Shown: one piece after another, positions 1 to 10,390 of the stretch
Layout of the letters: each line of letters starts with the position of its first letter
Numbering within the stretch: the first letter of the stretch is position 1
Origin: Manduca sexta
Taxonomy: Eukaryota > Arthropoda > Insecta > Lepidoptera > Sphingidae
DNA length: 64,000 nt
Assembly: GCF_014839805.1 (NCBI RefSeq)
Contig: NC_051120.1
Location: 2,108,001 to 2,172,000 of the forward strand
Reading direction: 5' to 3'
Translations under genes and position numbers: made by a program
Notes under the pieces: generated by a model
What the model was told of the DNA's origin: nothing
The model's database searches: none
Seen by the model: the letters and a program-made list of their open reading frames with translations, nothing else

Positions 1-503
1 CTCAGTACTAAAGTCTTCAGTTTAGTTGTAAACAATACATATAAACTACATATCGAAAATAATGTCGCTTAAGCTATTTCAACCGTCAACATCCGTAAGC
101 CAATCTTCAAATAATTGCCTATAAATCAAACACTTCCCAAATACCATAGACAAATGACCGATAAGTCATAAAAATCTAAACAACGGCCAGTTTGTTATGA
201 AAAAATAAATGTCATAAATACAGAAATAGCAGTCGGAAGCGAGTTAATAAGCTACTTAGCGTAAGGGCCGACACGCGAGCGCGTTGTGGGCGCCGATCGC
301 GAGCTTTGTGTCCACACGAAGGCTCGACACGCGGCCTGGACGGCGGTTACACTAAAACGTATAACATAGTACTACTTATAGTGGTACTAGACTTGTTTGT
401 TGACATTGTCGGTTAGGACTATTGTGTTGAAGAATATGTTTGTTACGTTTCTCCTATCACAGTGTGTAGTTTGATATAACAGTGTCTGTCTTGATAGGTT
501 TTT

Positions 504-750
504 TTATTGCTTGAATGACGAGACGAACTTGCTATTCGCCTGATGGGAAGTGACACGACATAAACAGTAGAATCACTATCCAACACCTTGAATTACAAAG
601 TATTGTTTGGTATTCCACTGCGCTCGCCATCCTGAGACATGAGATGTTAAGTCTTATTAGGTCCAGTAGTTACACTGGTTACAATTTCCTTCAAACCGGA
701 ACACAACAGCAAATACACATTGCTGCTTGACAGCAGAAATATACCACTTT
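504..750. mobile_element. SINE, 'gacgagacgagcttgcc' family, C1 head
   Basis: Reads attgcttgaatgacgagacg, ccaacaccttgaattacaaa, gtattgtttggtattccact and ctgcttgacagcagaaat. The same blocks recur at 3460-3738 and 16664-16925, defining a dispersed family. The functional orientation is not determined here. Confidence 0.7.
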
Positions 751-1029
751 GCTTATTTCTCCCATTAAGTACGGCGAGCATTGTATTCCAATTTGTAGCA
801 GTAGGTATTCTTAGACATTGATTTTAATGTTTGTAATGCTAATGTTAAGGAGCAGTCTATGTATTACCAATCAATTAATTTAAGCATTAATTATAGTAAA
901 AATTCATTCTTAAATCTAACGAAAATAAATCATCAATTTCACACAAGCCATAAAACACCAGAGACAATACTCCATTAAAAAGCCAGAAACAAAACAAGGC
1001 ACCTAATAATTCAATGGTAAACAATTAAA

Positions 1030-1121
1030 TATGGAATTGGGGTGGCCATATGTTCCAACCGACGCGCAATATGGCACGGGTCCGGTGCTGTACCGTGACC
1101 CCTGGCCAGGTGGGTGCCGTA
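1030..1121 (+). CDS. Possible short coding exon or conserved element (C2 copy about 14837-14927)
   Basis: ATG in a good context (A at -3, G at +4) opens MELGWPYVPTDAQYGTGP, continuing VLYRDPWP to a strong donor match (ccag-gtgggt at 1121/1122). The stretch is GC-richer than its surroundings. C2 is identical except for one C fewer (gaccctgg versus gacccctgg), which shifts the last codons. It does not resemble the known Spineless N-terminus. Could be an alternative first exon, an exon of something else, or chance. Confidence 0.15.
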
Positions 1122-1315
1122 ATCGCTTGATCGCTATTGTTATTTAGATCTTAGGTTGGCAACATTGTTTTTAAAAAAATACCGAGGAATATTTTCGCCG
1201 TATAAAAAAAAGAAATATTTTTATTTCTACTCGCCAAATTAATACGGTAATCGCTTCATAATTCGCTCTTAAAAAGTGATTTTTATATCTATACTATTAT
1301 ATAAAGCTGAAGAGT

Positions 1316-1350
1316 TTGTTTGTTTGTTTGTTTGTTTGTTTGTTTGTTTG
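1316..1350 (+). repeat. (TTTG)n microsatellite
   Basis: About eight TTTG repeats just inside the Helitron 5' end. The complementary (CAAA)n tract lies in the minus-strand copy at about 6993-7013 and its duplicates, so the microsatellite is part of the element. Confidence 0.85.
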
Positions 1351-1356
1351 AACGCG

Positions 1357-1969
1357 CTAATCTCAGGAACTACCGGTCCGAACTGAAAAATCTTTTTGCG
1401 TTGGATAGCCCTATGTTCGTGGAGTGCTATAGGCTATATATCATCACGCTATACCCAATAGGAGCGGAGCAGTAATGCCTAATCTCAGGAACTACCGGTC
1501 CGAACTGAAAAATTCTTTTTGCGTTGGATAGCCCTTTGTTCGTGGAGTGCTATAGGCTATATATCATCACGCTATACCCAATAGGAGCGGAGCAGTAATG
1601 GCTAATCTCAGGAACTACCGGTCCAAACTGAAAAAATATTTTTGCGTTGCATAGCCCTTTGTTCGTAGAGTGCTATTTGCTATATATCATCACGCTATAT
1701 CTAATAGGAGCGGAGCAGTAATGGCTAATCTCAGGAACTACCGATTCGAACTGAAAAAATCTTTTTGTGTTGAATAGCCCTTTGTTTGTAGAGTGCTATT
1801 TGCTATATATTATCACGCTATACCTAATAGGAGCGGAGCAGTAATGGCTAATCTCAGGAACTACCGATTCGAACTGAAAAAATCTTTTTGTGTTGGATAG
1901 CCCTTTATTTGTGGAGTACTATAGGCTGTATATCATCACGCTATGACCAATAGGAGCGGAGCAGAAATG
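1357..1969 (+). repeat. Five tandem units of about 122-123 bp inside the Helitron
   Basis: Units begin at 1357, 1479, 1602, 1725 and 1848, each opening ctaatctcaggaactaccg and ending near ggagcggagcagtaatg. Divergence between units is modest and units 3-5 share variants (gattcgaactg, ttgtgttg), indicating stepwise local duplication. The same module occurs in other Helitron copies of the window (for example 6770-6990 on the minus strand). Confidence 0.9.
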
Positions 1970-3459
1970 AAACATGTTGCAAAAACGGGGACAATTTATT
2001 AGTTTGAGAGCTTCCGTTGCGTGCGCTTCGCAAACGGTTAGAGTTATGCAACAATGATGTATGACGGGATTGTTCCTCTTAAAAGTTCTAAAAATATATT
2101 ATAAAACAAAGACCTCCAGTGCATCTGTCTGCCTGAACGTGTTAAACTCAAAAACTACCCAACGTATTAAGATGAAATTTGGTATGGAGACAGTTTGAGA
2201 CCCTGGGAAGAACATAGGCTCCCGGGAAACTACTACTTTTATAACGGAAAACTTTAGCCTGAAAAACTTTATAACGCGGGCGGAGCCGCGGGCAAAAGCT
2301 AGTCATAAATAAATACGAATAATCTTTTTCAATCTTAGAATGCGGCAATGTATGATTTCAAAAAAGGTTCTTTTTTCAAATTCCAAACGGAACATAAAAC
2401 TCACTCGACCACAAATTACACGTTTGACTATGGTTTTAAAAAGTTTCAAGCAAAAAGGTCGTAATTATAACGAGGTGGTGTAATAGCAGGTCAGCTGGTG
2501 ACCACCAGTTCGTGAGGACCACCATAAAGTTAGCGCACTATGTTCAACAACATAATCTGATGGTTTTCCTTTATTTTGTTTCCTAATTTTTGTAGCTTGT
2601 TGTGTGTAGGCATTGTTAGTAGTTTTACTTTGCAGTGCTAATATTACGTTCATATTTTATTATACTTATAAGCAAAGGTTGTTATATAATAGTTGTCTAT
2701 GATATTGAGAGCATTAAGACCGCCAATTGTGCAAATTGTTGATTAAAGTGTTTATGTTTATAAAAACTAATATTGCAAGCAAAATCACTTCTTCCATTCC
2801 GATCCATCGAGCGATTTTCATTGCCCTTTCAAAAGCTATAACTTTCATGTATTCTGAGGGAATTTTGACTACATCTTATCCCATAAAACTATTAGAATAG
2901 TCAAGCAAAACGTACATCATAATATTCTGCACTTATGACGGTTAATTTTTAGTCTAGAATATTAAATTATTCTAGAATCTACTCAGGTGGTCTTTAATGT
3001 TTCCTTCATCTAACACTAATTGAGTCAGTTGCACGCTTTACGTTAGAATATTAATATCAGCCCTTTACGGCCGCTTGTGGGCCATAAAAGATGTTTCAAG
3101 AACATCATCACACCTTTTTAATTAAAAAGAATGGGTAGACCATTTTTGTATGGTTTTTAATAGATTATTTCTGGAACGTATGCAATAATAATTCCTATTA
3201 CCCTTACTAATATTAATGTTAGTTTGTGAAGATGTTTGGTTTGTCAGAAGTGAACGCAGTGAAAGCTGAACGGATTTGGATGAAATTTGTCGCACGAAGA
3301 GACCATGTTCTGAACTGTATACAATCCTTTTTATTCAAGAAAAGAGTTTAGGAACCATATATTTCTGAAAAGTATAACCACGTAAGCTTAGCATTGGCAT
3401 CATGTTATAGTCATTACAAATTAAAATAGAAAAATTATAATTAGACATTATTATTATTA

Positions 3460-3738
3460 TTTTATATTGCTTTGAATGACGAGACGAGCTTGCCGTTCGC
3501 CTGATGATCAGCGATACGGCTGCCCATAAACCGTAGAAACACCATCCAACACCTTGAATTACAAAGTATTGTTTGGTATTCCACTGCGATCGCCATCCGG
3601 AGACATGAGGTGTTAAGTCTTATTATGTCCAGAAGTTACACTGGCTATAATGTCCTTCTAACTGGAACACAACAGTGACTACACACTACTGCTTGACAGA
3701 AATAGACATTGCGGTGGTACCTACCCAGGCGGACTTTA
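3460..3738. mobile_element. SINE, 'gacgagacgagcttgcc' family (C2 equivalent 16664-16925)
   Basis: Contains tgacgagacgagcttgcc, caacaccttgaattacaaag, ctgcttgacagaaatag and gcggtggtacctacccaggc. The C1 and C2 versions differ by a short internal deletion (caccatccaa missing in C2). Confidence 0.75.
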
Positions 3739-3829
3739 AATACAATTACAATTTAGAAATAATTACTAATTACTATGAAATGTTTATTTTTAGTTTTTTG
3801 GTTAAAGATAACGACTGACGAACATAGAG

Positions 3830-3935
3830 AAGTCTACCAATCCGCACTAGGCCAGCGTGGTGGACAAAGGCCTAATCCCTCTCAGTAGTAGAGGCCCGTG
3901 CCCAGCTGTAAGACAGTAATACAGGGCTGATATTA
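3830..3935 (+). mobile_element. SINE 3' fragment, 'ggccagcgtggtgg' family (C1; C2 copy about 17030-17135)
   Basis: Contains gcactaggccagcgtggtgg, ggcctaatccctctcagtag and acagggctgatatta, the same 3' body as the SINE at 63283-63582, without the tRNA-like head. Confidence 0.8.
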
Positions 3936-5333
3936 TTGTTATTAACCAAACATTTAAATCAAGTGACCCAATAGCACCTTTAAACTCCATAAAAAATATT
4001 ATTTCTGTTTATAAATTACCGTGACGTTTCCCATCAGGCATGAGACTTGCTCGTCAGTAAAAAAAATACTTCAATGTAACTTATATTAAAAAAGAAATAC
4101 AATTACTCATTTATAAACGTTATTTATTAATATGTAAATATGTGTAACGGACGGACAGTTCGCATAATTATGTGTTGTAGTTGTAATATGGAGGCGGGAG
4201 TTTTGATAAATTTCTAGTTGTTCATTATTAAAGTTTTATATTTTTTTTGTAAGGATTTATATTTTAAGTAAGTATAAATCCTAAATAATAGTTTTAAATA
4301 GAAAGAAGGGTTTTTTTAGGTAGATCAATAATATAAACATACAAACATACTATGATTATGTAGTTTAAATAAAACTACGTTGCCAATTATGGCTAACTAC
4401 TATAATCATAGTTTCTTTAAAATATCATTAATCATTAAAAAACAGTAAATTATCAAGTACCTTTTCTATCTTTTATCATGTTTGGCATTTCCGTCCCATT
4501 ATACAAAAGAAAGCCAACCTATCGTACCTCAAAAATCCAGTTTTTGTATCTATCTCATTTAATTTTTATTTTCCCAAGATCGATCACTAATATCCATGCG
4601 TTTCAACTTTCAATATGCATTTAACAACTATATCAGCAAGACAATATCACAAAAACTAGACATTTTACAAAACAACTTATTTAACACACTGACCACAATA
4701 TATTAACATAATTTTATTTATTTAAATGTTAGAATTATTTGTATCATTGCATATTTATTTGTTTTTATTTAAATTGACCATATACGTCTCATATGTGTAC
4801 AATTCACCCTTCCATATAAATTGCCCGTCAATAGATACCATTTAAATGAATAATTATCGTTGTTCTATCTAATTCAAATAAATTGGAAACATGTCATTTC
4901 CCGTATTGTCAAGCAAAAAAATATGTTTCAAGAAACTGCCATTCGATTTTATATTACACTTCACTGTATATAAATTATTTAGATGTATTGATTAAATAGT
5001 TTTTTGTTTCATTTTAACTTAGAATTAATCGGACATCATATTTTAATTTTTTTAATTAATAATAGTTTTTTCTATTACTTTTATCGTAATTCGAATCTAA
5101 ACAATATTTTGCAATTAACTGATGACTACATGAATTTAAAACATACTTAATTGAACCGCGTACTTTCGACACTAGAATCAAACCTACACCTACTCCGCCA
5201 TTCTACAAACATCCAAGACCTATTAAAAATACTTTAAAATTCAATTTTTCATACAAAATATATCTTACAATGGTGTGATTATAAGCGATGATAAAAGCAC
5301 TGCACTCCCGATTAGTGACGTACCGTGGGACGC

Positions 5334-5341
5334 TATCGATA
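5334..5341. promoter_or_regulatory. TATCGATA (DRE-type) motif in GC-richer island (C2 copy 18526-18533)
   Basis: Perfect TATCGATA in the island tgacgtaccgtgggacgc / cgactcgattgctcgcgtc (about 5280-5395). A second TATCGATA lies at 6042-6049. DREF sites often mark insect promoters. No transcript evidence. Confidence 0.25.
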
Positions 5342-6082
5342 GATCGACTCGATTGCTCGCGTCGCTATCTGATCCGCCGGCTGAAACAATAAATTTCCTT
5401 TGTTTTATAAAAAAGTAAAGTGAAAAGTCATGAGGATTGCGATGTACATCTGGTTAGGTATATTTTACTGACGTAATCTTTAGGTTTAAAGGAATTTTAA
5501 AACGTGGTTAAAAATTTATATTTTTGATAGGACATACTTGTGAGGATTCATTGATGAATGATAAAATTGAAATGTGGAAATAAATATACGAATTTTTGTG
5601 ATGTTGAATACTTTTATAATAATCAAAAAAATTCTTTTATTGTTATCATTAATTATCGTATTAACTGCTCTTCTAACTCCTGGAGATTGTTTTTTGTAAC
5701 TGTATATTAGATTAGGTCCCAAATCATAATATGTGTTTTTTTTAGTTAATGAGTATTTCGTTAACATAGCTAATTGTTTATTAATTTTTTAAATTCTATT
5801 AAATCCAACAAAATAAATCGTGAAAAAACACGAAGAAACAATAAACATATTTAATTTCACAGCTGTTATAAATATCACAATATTTATTTCAAATTACTCT
5901 AACAAGAAATGCCATTAAATTATTATTTTTTAACAATAAACTAAACACAATAAACTTTAAATCTAAAACAACGCTAATCAATATACCTTTATCGTACGTC
6001 ATAAACATTCAACTATAAATTTAATTAATCCTATAAATCGATATCGATACGATAGCATCACTATCGGCCATATGCCGTCTCC

Positions 6083-6090
6083 CACGCGTG
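6083..6090. promoter_or_regulatory. Palindromic CACGCGTG, candidate Spineless/Tango (XRE-type) site (copies 19275-19282, 34681-34688)
   Basis: The octamer contains the GCGTG core of AhR/ARNT response elements on both strands. It is conserved in all three contigs and lies 34 bases from a TATCGATA motif. Function is inferred from motif only; a single short motif has a high chance of being fortuitous. Confidence 0.25.
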
Positions 6091-6401
6091 GTAATTGGCC
6101 AGCTTGGTCATAAAACTGGCCATATTGTACGGTTTTACGATAGCGAAATTATTAGACACCCTTTTTGAAATCTCTAATGAGTGAGTGTTTTATCCTATCA
6201 TAGCTTAACTTTTGATTCTAATTAAACTGTGTTATATTAGGCTGTAGAGTTCGCTTGTTTGAACGCGCTAATCTCAGGAACTACTGCACCGATTTTGAAT
6301 ATTTTTCACTAATAGAAAGCCACTTTATTCCTGAATGCTATAGGCTATTTATCCCGGTAAATCCTTCACGCATGTCGCAAGCAAAAGCATTATATAAATA
6401 A

Positions 6402-7041
6402 CAGCTTTTGCCCGCGGCTCCGCCCTCGTTATAAACGGTTTTTCGGGCTAAAGTTTTCCGTTATAAAAGTCACGCTATATATTTTCCCGGGAGCCTATGT
6501 TCTTCCCAGGGTCTCAAACTGTCTCTATACCAAACTTTATCCTAATACGTTGGGTAGTTTTTGAGTTTAACACGATCAGGCAGACAGATGCAGCGGGGAC
6601 TTTGTTTTATAATATATTTTTGTAGAACTTTTTAAGAGGAACAAACCCGTCATACATTATTGTTGCATTTCTTTAACCGTTTATGCAGCGCACGCAATAG
6701 AAGCTCTCAAAACTAGTAAATTTTACCCGTTTTTGCAACATGTTTCATTACTGCTCCGCTCTTATTGGGTACAGCGTGATGATATACAGCCTATAGCACT
6801 CCACGAACAAAGAGTTATCCAATACAAAAATAATTTTTCAGTGCGAACCGATAGTTCCTGAGATTAGCCATTACTGCTCCGCTCCTATTGGGCATAGCGT
6901 GATGATATAGCCTATAGCACTGCACGAACAAAGGACTATCCAACACAAAAATATTTTTTCAGTTTGAACCGGTAGTTCCTGAGATTAGAGCATTCAAACA
7001 AACAAACAAACAAACTCGTCAGCTTTATATAATAGTATAGA
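6402..7041 (-). mobile_element. Helitron on minus strand, C1 copy
   Basis: Read on the minus strand it begins TCTATACTATTATATAAAG at 7041 and ends with the GC hairpin and gcaaaagctg near 6402, the same family as 1288-2302 but with fewer tandem units. The 3' terminus reads CTG rather than CTAG, so the exact end is uncertain. It is inserted next to another, truncated Helitron-like piece (about 6236-6390, + strand), giving a nested arrangement. It is present in all three contigs, so it predates their divergence. Confidence 0.8.
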
Positions 7042-7290
7042 TTGAAACTTAACCTAAATTCAGACAAAATAATTACAAAGTCACACCGCAATCGTAACGC
7101 CATTAATCTTGACAATTATCATCACATGTAACTCTATATGTACTATAATTAAAGGTAACCTTTGAAGTAAACATGGGTTGCAAATGTTATCTAATGAAAT
7201 ATGGTCCTACAGATATAAGAAATTAAATTGAACTTTAGCTGATAACGTCATGGCTTTATGGTTTAAAATAATTTTAATTGCTAGAAATGT

Positions 7291-7362
7291 AAGGTAGCGA
7301 TGGTGTAGTAGTGTAATGGCGAGACGACGATCGCAGGTTCAAAACCTAAGGCAATTATGGTC
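7291..7362 (+). mobile_element. tRNA-like SINE head remnant (copies about 20489-20560 and 35907-35978)
   Basis: Reads gcgatggtgtagtagtgtaa (A-box-like) and cgcaggttcaaaacctaagg (B-box-like), resembling the head of the SINE at 63283. C3 has the closer A box (gatggtctagtagtgg). No complete tRNA fold, so not called as tRNA. Confidence 0.55.
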
Positions 7363-8539
7363 AGTTTTGAATCTACGGTTGTATTATATTAATCATCACT
7401 CTCTTCAGTGCCAGATTTATATTTTTTTATAAGTGTAGGCCGTTTTATTTCCGTCGTTCTCTGTAGGTAGGTTTATGCATATGTATATTTCTAAAATACT
7501 TAATACTTAATAATTTTCCATTTGTTTGTATTATGAAAGTCACTACAGGTAAATAAACGTATTATTAATTAAATCGAGTGAGCGTCTTCTGAAATCTGCC
7601 GCTCCTAAGAGGCTGCCGCCCATAAGCCGCGGTCTATACGGCCTATTTACAAATTCAGGACTGACTCTCTTTAATAGTTATTGATAACCTACGATATATC
7701 AATATGTCTGGAGACATAAGAAGACTGTCATCATCTTCTTTTTGCTCATTCTCACTTTTTATTCTTACAAAAATTTAAAACCAATTTATAACTTACTTTC
7801 TATTAATGTATTTTAAACTGAATATCGCAGGCTTGAGATTTTCTCATACTTATGACCTATAGACGTTTGTTGCTTCTTTGTAAAGTTTTCTGTTAAACTG
7901 TGAAGTGTTGTTGGTTACATGTTTATTAATGCAGTACATGTGTAATTTTACCCTTTACTTATTTAATGTGTAACTGTTTAACTGCCCCAAGCAAACGTGT
8001 CTTATCACATCCTCTAACAACTCTAAACATATAAGCAACCCTCTAACCCAATAGCGAGTACCCAGCATCCCTGATCGTTACGCGAGATGTGATTTGTCGT
8101 CGCAAGCCACGCCCATCAAGTACGCAGCACTTGTTTTGTTACATCCTGAGGAAATGGGAGATTATTGGACTCTTAGGGACTAAGATTTGTAAAAATCTAG
8201 TTTGTTTTGTGAAGTAAGCAAGCTTAAAAAAATACGAATTAAATAACCTGTTGAAGGCGGTTAAAAGGATGAAAGAAAGAAGGAAAATTTTACTATTGCA
8301 CACAAACAGTATAACATGCACATAGTAACAAAAATAGAATAAAACATACAATTATAGGATAAGATCTAAGTTAATTTTGTAGAAATATAGTTCATATTTT
8401 AATTTGTATTTTTTTAAATTCTATAAAGTCTTTTACATTGCTTTACTAAGTAAATGCCCATATTTGTCTTAACCTCTGCTAACATTGTGCCCAATTTTTT
8501 AATTGTACCAACATTTATTATTATTTGGATTTTTCTACT

Positions 8540-8700
8540 CAGTATCAGCCCGGAGTCTGGAATTTGTGCCCAATATGTCGATAGGCTCGGCCCCTATCAC
8601 ATCATGGGACGGAACATACTTGGCGAAAAGTGGGTGCCCTAGTTGCGCCTCTGCATACCCTTTCGGGGATAAATGCGTGATGTTATGTATATATGTACCA
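8540..8700 (+). mobile_element. SINE body, 'gataggctcggcccctat' family (C3 copy 37153-37310)
   Basis: Reads gataggctcggcccctatca, catcatgggacggaacatac, ggtgccctagttgcgcctct and accctttcggggataaatgc. Two more copies lie on the minus strand at 57548-57770 and 58565-58765. C2 carries unrelated sequence here (21690-21940). Confidence 0.7.
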
Positions 8701-8754
8701 ACATTTATGTTTCGATTTAAAGCATATTATAGTCAATGTAATTATTATCCATTA

Positions 8755-8915
8755 TGAGACTTAACATCTTATGTCTCAGGAGGACGAGCGCAAAGTTTCA
8801 CGCAGTACTTTGTCATTCAAAGTATTGTATGGCGCTGTTACAGTTTATGGCGGTCATGTCTTGCCATCAAGTAACCGGCTTAATTATCAAATCATTCAGT
8901 TGTACATGGCAAAAA
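8755..8915. mobile_element. SINE fragment, opposite orientation (copies 21938-22090 and 37368-37520)
   Basis: Reads gagacttaacatcttatgtc, actttgtcattcaaagtatt and gtatggcgctgttacagttt, the reverse-complement arrangement of the family seen at 504-750 and 3460-3738. Open frames across it are not genes. Confidence 0.65.
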
Positions 8916-9284
8916 TAATTTATACTAATCATAATCCTTATTTGCTTCGTCATAGTCGGATAAAAATACAGTCCTTTGCATCAAAGTACCTATTACATAA
9001 CGCCTTTACAGTTGAATTGAGTAAAAAACTTGTTCCAACTACATTTGTAGTTAGGAACATGTTTCCTCCAAATTTTTTGTCTCCTAAATATTCTGATTTC
9101 AGCAACTTTCGTAACGATATTACAGTTTTACGTTAACTACAAATGTCTTTATCAACGCGTTCATCATTGTATTAATTAGAAATCATTGAATATTTTATTG
9201 TGGTTTAGCATATACAAATACCGTTTATTAAAAAAATACGTTATGTAGTACCTACTGTAGTTGTAGATTCAATTTGCACCTCCC

Positions 9285-9565
9285 TGAAAATAGTTATGGC
9301 AGCAGTTATGCAGCTGACGGTGTGTATATAGTCCAACCAGGACAACTGAATGGACTGTCCGCCTTAAAAGTCCCTTGTGCGTCTCCTTGCAGAATTGTGT
9401 CTTTATATCATTTGTTCAGTTGGACAGAAGTACATCCAAGGGTTGTCTGGAAGAAATCGCTTTTAGGGATATGACCGCCCATTGTGTAACCATGTCTTCT
9501 ATTTGTTTTCTTCTACGTTTTTCTGTTTTACTGGTTGTGCAATAAAGATTTCTATTATTATGGTC
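9285..9565 (+). mobile_element. Retroelement 3' tail upstream of linker exon (C2 copy 22632-22915; deleted version in C3 38060-38240)
   Basis: Contains catccaagggttgtctggaa, gaaatcgcttttagggatat, gaccgcccattgtgtaacca and ends ggttgtgcaataaagatttc. This tail type recurs widely in Lepidoptera. C3 lacks about 120 bases (from ccttaaaagtccc to cttttagg), joining tgtccgc directly to gatatgaccg. Confidence 0.6.
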
Positions 9566-9720
9566 AATTCTCTTTATTTTAAAGGTTTTACATATATATT
9601 TTTAAAAAAAACATAAAAAAATTTATGACCCTCCGATGGCGAAGCTCAAGACCCAGGCCACCGGCGGTTAGGGATTCAAAGATTATTATTATTGTTCAAT
9701 TAAATGTTTGTTTGTTACAG

Positions 9721-9815
9721 TGGTCATGCACAAAGATAAGGAGGACATCCACGGACATCGGCGGGAGCATTCCCCGTACGACCACGCGATGCCCGACGGA
9801 GAAATGTTCCTGCAG
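9721..9815 (+). CDS. ss: spineless linker exon (after bHLH, before PAS-A), C1 copy
   Basis: 95-bp exon between acceptor ttgttacag and donor gttagt. It opens with the last two bases of a codon and then reads VMHKDKEDIHGHRR, ending MPDGEMFLQ in phase 0, directly joinable to ALNGF of the next exon. In AhR/Spineless proteins this segment links the bHLH helix to PAS-A, and the DGE.FLQ-ALNGF junction is characteristic. The exon sequence is identical in all three contigs, although flanking introns differ, which supports it as real coding sequence. The upstream bHLH exons must lie before the window. Confidence 0.88.
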
Positions 9816-9877
9816 GTTAGTATTCACTAAAATACATTAATTCACGCTTGTCTACGAAGGGTATTCGTTAATGTATC

Positions 9878-10060
9878 CTTTTTTTATTGCTATGTTACGA
9901 GCTTGTCGTTCGGCTGATGGTAAGCGGTACTGCCCATAGACAGCAGAAACACCATCCAACACCTTACAAAGTATTGTTTGGTATTTCATTGTGCTCGTCA
10001 TCCTAAGACAGGAGTCGAACTTGCTGTTCGACAAGGCATTTATATCCAAGACCTCAGGCT
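9878..10060. mobile_element. SINE fragment just after the linker exon (copies 23225-23412 and 38550-38738)
   Basis: Reads attgctatgttacgagcttg, acaccatccaacaccttaca and gtattgtttggtatttcatt. It is a member of the same dispersed family and is located 60 bases after the donor of the linker exon in all three contigs. Confidence 0.65.
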
Positions 10061-10189
10061 GCAACAAATTCTAATGAATTCTTCGTTAATTTATTATGTA
10101 TTTTCCTTTCTCGTGCATGAATTTAAGAAGGAACGGTTTTGTTATTTAACAATAATGCTATCTAAATGTTCACTTTAAAATAATTTATA

Positions 10190-10390
10190 CTAATATATAA
10201 AGGTGAATAGTTTGTCTCAATGCGGTAATGTCAGAAAGTGCTAAACCGATGATGATTTTTTTTTCACTAATAGTAAGCGCATTACTCCTTAGTCCTATAG
10301 ACTAATACTTCTCTCGTGAAAATATAAAACTGGACTTTTATCCCGAAAAAACTTAGTTACACGGGCAGAGTCGCAAGCAAACCCTATTCT
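10190..10390 (+). mobile_element. Decayed Helitron remnant in intron (copies at about 23535-23730 and 38865-39060)
   Basis: Begins tactaatatataaaggtgaatag, has the internal ttcactaatagtaagcgcattactcc stretch and ends cgggcagagtcgcaagcaaac, a diverged version of the Helitron pattern seen at 6236-6390. No intact terminus. Confidence 0.5.

Larger units (their letters stand above)
1288..2302 (+). mobile_element. Non-autonomous Helitron, polymorphic (present in C1, absent in C2)
   Basis: Starts TCTATACTATTATATAAAG and ends GCAAAAGCTAG, inserted between A (1287) and T (2303), with no target duplication. A GC hairpin (cgcgg...ccgcg, about 2277-2290) lies roughly 10 bases before the CTAG end. These are the diagnostic Helitron features. 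C2 has the exact empty site ttttata-tcataaat at about 15089-15104. It encodes no Rep/helicase, so it is non-autonomous. Internally it has eight TTTG repeats and five tandem units. Confidence 0.9.
1..9720 (+). other. Upstream intronic or 5' region of spineless (C1)
   Basis: No exon of the bHLH domain could be found here on either strand. The first exon seen opens mid-codon, so this stretch is inferred to be the intron separating bHLH from the linker exon. It holds a 1-kb Helitron (1288-2302), a nested minus-strand Helitron (6402-7041), several SINE pieces, GC-richer islands near 241-355, 1030-1130 and 5280-5400, and LINE-tail sequence near 9290-9560. The remainder is AT-rich sequence without recognised content. 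Confidence 0.6.

Noticed and set aside
2465..2653. 62-72 codon minus-strand frame also at 15628-15846
   Set aside because: A one-base difference (cgtgagg versus cgtgaggg) changes the reading frame between copies; no recognisable protein.
7291..7362. Possible tRNA gene
   Set aside because: A- and B-box-like words are present but no matching acceptor stem or proper cloverleaf; it fits a SINE head.
8771..9136. 121-codon frame, with shorter versions at 21938 and 37443
   Set aside because: Runs through a SINE fragment and adjacent intron; length and frame change in each copy.
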